Origin: Macrolepiota albuminosa
Taxonomy: Eukaryota > Basidiomycota > Agaricomycetes > Agaricales > Agaricaceae
Direction of reading: 5' to 3'
NCBI GenBank assembly: GCA_027475525.1
Contig: JAMWFC010000084.1
Span: 360,258 to 424,257, forward strand
DNA: 64,000 nucleotides
The position numbers were made by a program, and so were the translations under genes. The notes under the pieces are model-generated. The model ran no database searches. It was not told the DNA's origin and saw only the letters and a program-made list of their open reading frames with translations. Below are positions 55,650-64,000 of this stretch, piece after piece (position 1 is the stretch's first letter; the number at the start of each line of letters is the position of its first letter).

Positions 55650-58600
55650 ATCAGATATACTTGCATTAATTATGAACTTGATGAGTGGGCACCAATCAAC
55701 TCAATCTCATTGATCAGGGCAGACAACTGCTCATAGTATCTGACCTATACTGTGGTTTGCCTGCTTGGTCTGCCCATCTGTTTGCAGATAAAACAATGCT
55801 GATATAAAGAGTCTGGCTCCTAATACTTTGTGGAGTTCCCTTCACCATTGCAACATGAATTTTGAGTCACAATTGCTCATGATAGTACTAGGCAGCCCAT
55901 GCAGCCTAACAATCTTTCAGAGGTAGATCCATGACAGCTCTTTAGCTGTCAGCATTGTTTGCACCAATATGAGATGCACAATGCTAGTCATTCAACAAAT
56001 TACTATCCAGATAGTCAAACCCTCTAGACTTAGAGAATAGACCAATAAAGTTTATCTCAATAGAGATCCAGGATTTTACTGGTACTGGAAGCTGGTGCAG
56101 CTTTCTAGCAGAAAGTCCAGAGGACAGTTTTGCTCTTTGACATGCTGCGCACAATGCACAGAACTTGGTAATCTTCTGGACTATATGTGGCCACTAATAC
56201 CATCTTCAGATATATCCCAACATTCACGCAGCATCAATATGCTCTACTAGAGCATGTGCCTGGTCCAATATGCATGTAATAATATTCCACATGCATAGAA
56301 TACAGATTATAGACACTCTCTGATGGTTGTCTATCATTAATATACCGTCAGGCTCTTGCTTGAATTGTGGATGATTATTGGAGTTGCTGATAACTTCAAC
56401 AAAGAGGGAGTTGTATGTTGATGATACCAACTGCACTAGATTATAGTGCTCTGGATACTACTTAGCAAACTGTAAATGCCATAGCTTAAATAAAGATATT
56501 GTGAAGAGAAAAAATAGTGCAGCAAAATGTATTTGTAGATGGCACTATAAACAATGAAGACAATGAAGACAATGCTAGTGCACAACTTAGTAACAAAGTC
56601 AGGTCAAGCTAGTACAATTTGAATGCTGAAAGTAACTGGGTGCTAATAGATTATAATTTGTTGTTATTTATATGTTGCATAGCTATCTTTTATACTATGC
56701 ATTACTATAATTTATAAATAAGTCTATTTGTGGCACTACCAATTAGCACCTCTTCTTATGGTTATAACTAGTAGCAACCTGTCAACAGCAACCAGCAGCA
56801 CATGGATAATAGTGATCAATGGCATTATAGCCTATTGGTTATAGCAACTTTAAAACTACTTAGAATTGTATAAGTCTGCTCACTTTTTAATATAATTTCA
56901 ATTGGCCAGGCCACTCTGGAATATAGTCAGAAAATCCTCAACAGACACCATGAGCACTAATCTTGGCACTAAATATTATACCATTTTCTGATAAATTGAA
57001 ATGTTGGGCTTGAGTATATCCTGTCTTGTTATCATTGATTCTTTATATTTCTGATTGAGATGCCTTGACAAATGGCAGCATCTAATAATACCTCTTTTAG
57101 AATTGATTGGAGTTTGGTCAGAGTCACCTCTCTGTCATCATGCTAGCATTATGAGTTCTGAGCTTTCTGAGTCCTTGAAATCAATAGATAGTAGGTGCTG
57201 AATGGCTGATAATTGGTGGTCGAGACTGGTAAGTAAACTTGTGTTGGGGTGCCAAAGTTAGCAATGTCCTATATTTAAAAAGGTCATTTGAGTCTCCAGA
57301 CTGCCAAGTATTGGTAGGCCTATAGTGTTTCTTGATGTGCTCAGCCTAAGTAGAAGCCTATCAGTGTATACTCTTATACTACTTCCTTATAGAAGTCATA
57401 CTTGCCTAGGCTCAGAGACTAGGCTGAAGGCCTTCTAGCATCTCAGCCAGAGTGAAGGGATGCTTGAAATTCTTGGGCACTCCAGGGAATGCTGGATTCA
57501 GAGCCTTGTTTTCCTTTAATAGCTTAGCAGCAATGTCCTATTCTTTGCACTGCTCCTTGAGGCAAGTGCTTTACCTCTGTTCCTCATTGTACATTACATA
57601 TACTTCTAGGACATATTCCTTGAGCTCCTGATATCAGTGAAGAGGTAGATCCTCTCCATTGAGGTAAATATAGCAGTCTGCCTGCACATACTCATGAGGC
57701 TCATGAGGCTCTCCAACTACCTCACTCTCAAAGTAGCAAGACAAGCAGTCTGCTACTTTGTTGAATTCACCTTTAACATAGGTGATGTCAAGCTGATATC
57801 TCAACATGTAGTCAATCTACTGCCACTGATGTGCTGCTAAGTTTATCTGAGTTTTAAAGAACTCAAGCATCTTGTGATTGATAATAATATGAATAAGATA
57901 CTCCATCAACTTATCTGCTTACTTGAGGAGAGCCGTAAGTATTGCTAGGGTTTTCAGCTCATGTGCAGTATAGTTTTGCTGGGTAGTCATAAACTTCTTT
58001 GATGTAAACTTTGCTGGGTGGCATGTCTGCCAGCTATTTCTTTAGCCATACATAGCTCTGATGCCCATCTTAGACATGTTGCATATGAGCCAAATGGGCT
58101 TATTCTGTCTTGGATCAATAGGTCAAATGACCAGAGTCTTAGTGCAGGTCTTCTTTACCATCTCAAAGCACCACTGGTGTAGTGAATATGAGCTGAACAA
58201 TAACCCATTCTGCATCATAGCCATCAACAAATTGTTGAATGTCATTGCAAATTCATGGCATTTGTCACTTGCATATGTGATCAAGCTTGTCTTGATCTGA
58301 GTAAATACCCTATTTGTCTATAATATGCCTAAGGCAGTCTATACTGTGAGCATATAGCTTGCACTTCTTCTATTTCAAGTACAGTTTATACTTGCATAGT
58401 TGTTTGAACACGACTCTGAGATGCTGTTCATGCTCCTCAATAAAATCTAAGAAGATGAATATATATATCATCTAAGTAAACATGCATAAAATATCCTATC
58501 ATATTACAAAATATAGAGGTCATCAATCTTTGAAAGGTAGCTAAGGCATTATGATCTCCAATTTATATTATATTGCTAATAAACATACCTATGATCAAAA

Positions 58601-58870
58601 CAAACATGGTCTTGGATATATCTTTGATGCAGATATGCACCTGCTTGTAAGCATCTGTAAGGTTGATCCAAGTGGTACTTGGCTCAAGCCATATCTTTTC
58701 AGATCACCTCTTGATCTAGTAAAGGAGTAACATCCTTTATTGTGTTGTTATTGTGCTGATGTGCATCCAGTGTCATGCAAAGAGTTCCATCCTTCTTTGA
58801 AAAGCTTGAGCAGTGGTGCATGGTGACCACTATTGGGCATTCAGATAGCAATTAGTTTTATCACATAGTT
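55650..58870 (-). pseudogene. Ty3/gypsy element #2, decayed RT-RNase H-integrase
   Basis: On the minus strand: an RT region near 58700-58470 with INLTDAYKQVHICIKDISKT, ATFQRLMTSIF and YFMHVYLDD (active-site box); an RNase H region near 58300-57900 that matches gypsy #1; then, left of a family-B insertion, an integrase with zinc-finger residues AHALVEHIDAA...CALCAACQRAK (about 56270-56130) and a QTDGQTEQ-like block near 55790. Nearly every exon-sized stretch is broken by stops, and CpG is almost absent. It supplies the integrase part missing from gypsy #1 and is probably the same family. Confidence 0.72.
56419..57363 (+). repeat. Family-B copy 5 (in gypsy #2), most decayed
   Basis: 945 bp, TGATGATACCAACTG to GCCTATCA, with an internal deletion of about 120 bp near the left end. 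Flanks atgt and gtgt suggest a 4-bp duplication with one change. AGCGCT motifs have become AGCACT or GGCACT. Confidence 0.85.
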
Positions 58871-59507
58871 TAGGGTAGGGCATCACAACGGTACATGTCA
58901 TACGTTGTACAGGAGCTTGCTTTGTGCCATACTATACATGTCCAGCAGAGTCCACTACACTGGAGTAGAGCAGTGCCCACAGTGCCATAAAATACAGAGC
59001 TGCGGATGTGTCACAATATACTGTATGATATGGTCTAGTAGATCAATAAAAGGCAGGCACATACATGCACACGTAGGCCTGACAGATGCCAGTGAACACT
59101 AGCAGACATCAATGTGCATCAGCAGCCACCAGTGGGCATTAGCCCACAAGTGAAAACCTTCTCCATTGGTGGATGTCATGGCATGAATAAACCCTTCTTG
59201 AGGTTCCCCACTTCTCTTCCCTCTCCCTTCCTCCCCACAATAACTTGAGGCTGCATGCCTCCCCTTCCCTCCTTTTTTCACCCCCATCTCCAATGCTAGC
59301 ATATGTCCACAAAAGGGCCCTGCAGACCTACGCAGGCCTATGCAAGCCACCAGTGGACATCTACACAGATGTATATTGACAGACTCAAACCTATGTGGGC
59401 CCATGCAGGCCTGTGCAGGGCACCAGCAGACATTTGCAGAGGCCTACACAGGTCCACAGAGGCTGGTTTGATTAAAAAAAAAAAAGGCAGCTCTGATCTC
59501 CCTTATG
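58871..59507. other. Low-complexity region rich in CAGGCC/CATCAGCAG-like words
   Basis: From about 59290 to 59460 short words such as gcaggcctatgca, ccagtggacat and gcaggcctgtgcag recur irregularly. No gene is supported. Confidence 0.4.
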
Positions 59508-59585
59508 CCTGTGGAGGGGAATAGAACCTCTGGCCTTGAGGAAGCCTCCAGCAACAGAATGCATATTTAACCATTGCACCACAGG
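59508..59585 (-). repeat. tRNA-like sequence (possible SINE head or tRNA pseudogene)
   Basis: On the minus strand CCTGTGG...CCACAGG forms a perfect 7-bp acceptor-like stem, with an A-box-like TGGTGCAATGG, a self-complementary TGCA/TGCA D-arm and a B-box-like GGTTCTATTCC in a T-arm of 5 bp with one mismatch. A 13-base A run at 59473-59485 (T run on the minus strand) follows 20-odd bases downstream, as a Pol III terminator or SINE tail would. The anticodon arm is not convincing, so I do not call a functional tRNA. Confidence 0.5.
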
Positions 59586-59744
59586 TCTGTTACTAACAGA
59601 TAGATTCAAAGGTTGGATAACACAATAAATGAACACCCACCTATGTTTTCACAGGTCCCTGTATGGATATTTTGAGGTAGAAGAGGGGTGGCATACCTCC
59701 TAAAAGAGTTTTTGTGGCTTGAAAGGGACGTTGGCATCATTAGC

Positions 59745-59925
59745 CATCAGCTGGCATCTATCGGAGTTTGTCAGCAGCTATTGTGACCTGCTGGCATCTG
59801 TTAGCATCCATCAACATCCGTTGTATATCCGTCGGCATCCACTGGATATCTGCTGGTATCCATTAGCATCCACAGGAATCCGTCAGCAACCCCTGGCATT
59901 GTCTGGCATTGCCTAACATCAGAGC
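59745..59925. repeat. Degenerate short tandem array (GCATCC/GTTGGCATC words)
   Basis: Repeated words of about 10-12 bp such as ctggcatct, gttagcatcc, gtcggcatcc and ctggcattg follow each other with irregular spacing. Noncoding. Confidence 0.6.
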
Positions 59926-60461
59926 AAAAGAGAAGAAAATGGGGTGCATGGGCATCCACTGCATGGGGTGGCAGAAGAAGGATAGGGGTGGGAAGAAAGA
60001 GGGGGAAGGAGGAAGAGGAGGAGCATGAGTATCTGCTAGTATGCCAGTGGACATAGCAGATGTTGGACATCAGGTCAGGGGGGAGGAGGGAAGTGGGGTG
60101 CATGTGGTGGACAGGGATGGCATGTAAGATAGTCTGGAGAGTGAAGAGGATGGCACTGAGGAGAAAGAGCGGAAGAGTGGAAGAGGATGTGTGAGTGTCT
60201 GCTGTCTGCTAGGATGCCAGCAGATAGTAGCTGATGTTGGCATGTGAGCTGCCACAGCTAATGTCAGCAGACAGTAGCTGACATCCAAAGAAATCTTCTT
60301 GTGTAAAAATGACAACCAATTTAGTAGGGATGGTGTTGGGTTGAAAGAGGGGAAACAAGTCTGGTGGACCTGTGTCCTGTATATGAAGATAAATGGATCA
60401 AATGAATTTACTGAAATAGTGTCTTTTGACCAATCTATGTATATACCATGAGGTTGCAACT

Positions 60462-60862
60462 AGTCCCAGTAGTTCAGTGGAATATTTGTCAATTGATATT
60501 CAGTATTGTGTGGAGTGGCGGGTTTGACTCCCCTAGTCCACCTTAATGATGTATAATGGTGTCTTTTTATACTGCTGCATTTTTGCACTACATATACACT
60601 GTACTGATTCTTGGTAAGCATTTGTGGTCCAATGAAATATTGATACATTGATATTTCATATTGTGCATAAGAGGCAGGTTTGACTCCTGCTAGTGCACAT
60701 TAGACAAAACTCAACTTCATTTTACTAATTGTTATTTACTACATAGTATGATAAACAAAGTAAGGTTGTAATTTTATTTACAACATCCTGTGGTCTAGCA
60801 GAATATTGTTAGTCTATATTCCTTCTAGTGCACAATTCAAGGGTTCAAGTCCCCCTTGTGTA
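60462..60862 (+). repeat. Array of three tRNA-like units, spacing about 160 bp
   Basis: Units at about 60462-60542, 60623-60698 and 60787-60862. Each has an A-box-like start (tagttcagtgg; tggtccaatga; tggtctagcag), a shared gaatattg...atatt middle and a B-box-like core (gggtttgactccc; caggtttgactcctg; gggttcaagtccc) 158 and 162 bp apart. In the second unit the T-arm stem GCAGG/CCTGC is perfect. The acceptor stems are imperfect, so these are tRNA-derived repeats or decayed tRNA genes rather than certain tRNAs. Confidence 0.5.
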
Positions 60863-61328
60863 ATTGTTGAGTAGTGTGTGGTTTTTTGCGTTCATGAGAG
60901 TAGCATAATGGATCAAAACAACAGAATGGTTAATCTTAACAAAAAATAACTAACAGAAAAGCTATGAATTATAGTAACTAACAATTAAATTACTCATTTG
61001 ATGTGTATTCCTCCTCTTCATTAAATCTATGTAATGTGTCTGAATAGAAGAAATCCTCATCAAGCAGGTAGTCTGCTGTCAAAAATGCAAAGTCGTCTGA
61101 TATATATGGCCTCTGAGATCTGGTAAGTGTGATGTCTTCATAGTTTGCTATCAGGCATGATGATGAAGATAGTGAGGGTAACTCTGACATATCAATGGAC
61201 ACATCATCAGTACAATTAGCTTAATTGAATGGGCCAATGGGCCTACATCAACCATGTTTTGCTCCAGAGCAAAATTCTTGTTCTGTTGAAATAAATGAAC
61301 TATAATTACCAGTGCCAAATTATAACTC
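60863..61328. other. Gap between the tRNA-like array and the LINE-like relic
   Basis: Contains only a 70-codon minus-strand frame (60990-61202) of unclear meaning, rich in Ser/Asp/Glu. No other feature seen. Confidence 0.35.
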
Positions 61329-62050
61329 ATGTTGTTGATACAATTTGTTCTTTTCTTATCCTTGTGTCACAGAGGAACAATGAAGGAAGGACAATATCAG
61401 TTGAACTCTGAGAGAATGAAGTGCTTAAGAGATATACATAACATACAATCAGTGGAGGATATGAAAAGTCAGGGAGATGTACTAGCACCAACATCCAGGG
61501 GCTACAAGGCCAGAAAGAACTGTGCATGCAGAAAATGTAGAGACATGAGAAGAGCAGGATGCAAAAACCTACATAAGTGCAGCAAACTAGCTAAGACACA
61601 CCTCAGCAAACTATACTGCAAATGAAACCCTAATATGCCAGCCAATTCAAGACTGTTAGGGAAAGAGGAAAAGGCTTGGCTAGACAAAAAAGGCAGGTCC
61701 TCTTTAGAATGGACTTCACAACTAGAGTGTCACTCAGTGAGAGGTTCAGAGTCTTTACAAAGAATTGGAGAAATACAAATAACAAAATTGACTACAGCTG
61801 CAATCCTGAAAAGAACCCAACATTGTTAACAATTCTATATCAACAGGTTGTATATGAGAGACAAAAAAGGGGAAACAGCAGCAGGAGCAGGAGTATGGTT
61901 CAAGAAGGACCCAAGAAATAAAGTAGTCAGACTACCACCAGAAATAAATCAGACAAACAATACAGAGGAGACTGTGGCTATAATTGTAGTAGCCCAATCA
62001 GTTTCAGACAACCGGTCAATACTGAAAAAGAGTGACTCACAAATTACAAT

Positions 62051-62473
62051 TGTCAGAGGACTCCTCATTTCTTCCTTCTTTCACTCCTTATCTCTTCACT
62101 CTCTTTTCATTCATTCTTTTATTTCTTCTGACATTATTTCAGTTTACTGTTTCTATTCTTTCAACATTATCTGTTAGTACTATTCTCAGCCCTTGAGGTG
62201 CTCTGGTTCTTTAGCTACCATTCAGACAAGTGTGGGCCCTCAGCACTGCTTACATAAGCCAGAGTTTGCCAGAGTTTGCCCCTTATTTGTGCAATTGTTT
62301 GTATAGGCAATTTTCAAGTTTTTAAGGTTTTGTTGTACTGTACAGTTGTTTTCCATGCTTCAGAGGCCCCAGAAGCATCCAACCTGGCATAGGGAATCCC
62401 TAGACTTGTTCTCTTTGGATCTCCCTCTGCCAGCTGTGTGACTGAGCCACAGACTCTAAAGGTTGCCCTTACA
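62051..62473 (-). mobile_element. Family-A solo LTR, inverted, TSD ACAAT
   Basis: 423 bp, TGTCAGAGGACTCCTCATTT to GGTTGCCCTTACA. Duplication ACAAT at 62046-62050 and 62474-62478. Confidence 0.93.
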
Positions 62474-62540
62474 ACAATCAACAGTGTAACAAAATTCCTA
62501 CTCTGGCACAATAACAAAGAGTGGATCAGCTCAGCAAACT

Positions 62541-62774
62541 AAGGAAAACTCTGGCTTATATAAGCAGTCTGGAAGCAGTACTGAAGGGCCCACACTTGTC
62601 TGAATGATAGCTAAGGAACCAGAGCACCTCAAAGGCTGAGAATAGTACTAACAAATAGTGTTGAGAGAATAGAAACAGCAAAATGAAAGAGTGATAGAAG
62701 AAATAAAAAAATGAATAAAAGGAGAGTGAAGGAATAAAAAGTAAAAGAAGGAAGAAATGAGAAGTCCCCTGACA
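62541..62774 (+). repeat. Family-A LTR, 3' part
   Basis: From actctggcttatataagcag to gagaagtcccctgaca, the right half of the family-A LTR in direct orientation. The left half is missing. Confidence 0.8.
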
Positions 62775-63874
62775 GAAAAGGTCAAAGGCTACACAGGCAT
62801 AGAGGGTAACAAGGAAGCCAACCTGCTGGCTAGACAGAGTGCAAGGAAGCATGACCCAGATCTTATAAACCTAAGAATCTCTGAGAGATATGCCCTAATA
62901 GATGCAAAACTTACAACCCTAATGCAAGCAATTGCTTACAAGAGTATTTTAGAAACCCAACCCCCCCAGAATGTCAAGACACCAAGACAAATCTTGATGA
63001 GACAAGGTAGGCCTACAAAGATAGAACAGGCATGTTATCAAACAATAACATTATATGAAAATCTCCGAGAAAGAAAATCCTGTCAAAAAAGATGAAGAAC
63101 TTTCTCTGAAAAGATATGCACAATGCATACAAGGTAGGGAAATATTGGAATAACATATCTGATTGCAAAGAGAAGGCAATATGCCTAAAATATGGCATGA
63201 AGGAGTTGCTAGAACATATACTGACTGAGTGCAAAGTATCTGGACAGGTCCCAGTATGGAACTTAGCTAAGGTTCTACTGGAAAAAAAAGACCTCACATA
63301 TAACAAACTGAGCTTAAGAGATATACTAGACTGTGCAATATCCCTGGAGGAAGGGAAGAGTGTAAGAACTCCGGAGAGAAATAATACAGGACAATTGTAA
63401 TATTCAAAGTAGCACACACAATCTGAAAAGCCAAATGCAAGTGGAGAATCTCAAGGGGCTCAGACCTGGACAGGCTCTGATTAAGCAAGAGATGGAAGGA
63501 AGGTATAGTGCTGCAATTGCTAAAAAGCTAAAAGTGGACTGCCTTGCCACAGATGCAGAGAGGTTTAGAAAGAAGGCAGAAAAAACCAGCCTCATGAAGA
63601 AAACATAGCAAAACCTCCTGCAAGAAAGATCAACACCACTCAAGTTGTGGAGGAAGATGAATGCAGTTTTAGTAGGTATTGGTTGAAGACTGAGTCTCAC
63701 ACTAAGTATGCAAAGGCATTTTCATGAGGTGGCCCCACAATTTTGAGTGCAGATAAGTAAATTTTTTCTATCAAAGCAAGTAAACCACACAAGTCCTGAA
63801 CTATAGAGGCTGTCATATATATATGCTGTCTACTGTTTTGCTATGACTCCACCAAAGGAAAAAAAAAAAAAAAG

Positions 63875-64000
63875 ATTTAAAGTACTTAAAATTTTGAATA
63901 AAGCATGTAAAATACTATGACATTGTAGTTACAGATCTCATTTAATTTAAATCAAAACTGATGGAGTAATGACCATTTTGAAATATTCATCAATTGGGAT
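63875..64000 (+). repeat. Tc1-like TIR entering from the right edge
   Basis: Matches the inner part of the TIR of the 39-kb Tc1 copy (aagtacttaaaat..., aaatactatg.cat.gtag, aaaactgatggag.aat, and attgggat at the window end). A third element of this subfamily therefore probably continues beyond the window. Confidence 0.7.

Larger units (their letters stand above)
61329..63725 (+). pseudogene. LINE-like RNase H plus zinc-binding tail, broken
   Basis: Begins GTMKEGQYQLNSERMKCLRD, then a Cys-rich block RGYKARKNCACRKCRDMRRA-GCKNLHKC. The RNase H core shows GAGVWFKKDPRN, RLPPEINQTNNTEETVAIIV and, after interruptions, VKGYTGIEGNKEANLLARQS. It ends with a zinc-binding segment AICLKYGMKELLEHILTEC and a tail near 63,690 (TESHTKYAKAF). 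This order matches RNase H/zf-RVT tails of fungal non-LTR elements, or stand-alone RNase H genes derived from them. A family-A solo LTR (62051-62473) sits in the RNase H region; removing it with one ACAAT copy restores SQITINSVTKFLLWHNN. A second LTR fragment follows before VKGYTG. Stops and frameshifts occur elsewhere. Confidence 0.65.

Noticed and set aside
60462..60862. Three functional tRNA genes
   Set aside because: B boxes are good, but acceptor and anticodon stems do not pair well enough and no isotype could be assigned.

Overview
The window looks like nuclear DNA of a filamentous basidiomycete, most likely an Agaricomycete. The host genes are split by many 45-60 nt GT..AG introns, and their domain types (NIMA kinase, a PM20D2-like M20 peptidase, an Hcs1/IGHMBP2-type helicase, an ATPase_2-type P-loop protein, a fungal rhodopsin-domain membrane protein) fit that group. 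I cannot name the species from sequence alone.

Layout. Positions 1-13.4 kb form a compact gene block: NIMA-type kinase (-, cut by the left edge), M20 peptidase (-), SF1 helicase (+), P-loop ATPase (-) and a RING-finger protein with a 207-bp internal tandem duplication (-). From 14.6 kb to the right edge the DNA is almost entirely a graveyard of nested transposable elements. One host gene, the rhodopsin-domain protein at 50.6-51.9 kb, survives as an island.

The TE region holds a pogo-like transposase relic lacking its DDE core; three LTR-bounded Ty1/copia elements (15,994-21,596 +; 27,903-34,657 -; 41,804-49,589 +), each with a target-site duplication; at least three Ty3/gypsy remnants; several solo LTRs with perfect 5-bp duplications; three Tc1-like DNA transposon copies plus a fourth entering from the right edge; and a LINE-like RNase H/zinc-binding tail. 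A noncoding LTR-like family of about 1.05 kb, called family B here (TGATGA...TATCA, 4-bp target duplications, all copies in the same orientation), is present five times. A second LTR family of about 0.4-0.5 kb, called family A here (TGTAAGG...CCTGACA), is present about nine times and is probably the LTR of the gypsy element whose gag lies at 34.9-36.3 kb.

The target duplications and interrupted frames let many layers be ordered. For example, family B sits in copia #2, which sits in a family-A LTR; a Tc1 element sits in a family-A solo LTR; another Tc1 sits in a copia-type solo LTR; and three B copies and one A copy sit in copia #3. Inactivating changes are overwhelmingly transitions (CGA, CAA/CAG and TGG turned into stops) and CpG decays progressively between copies. 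This is what RIP-like mutation or methylation-driven deamination would leave. No complete transposase or polyprotein frame remains intact, so I see relics rather than an active system.
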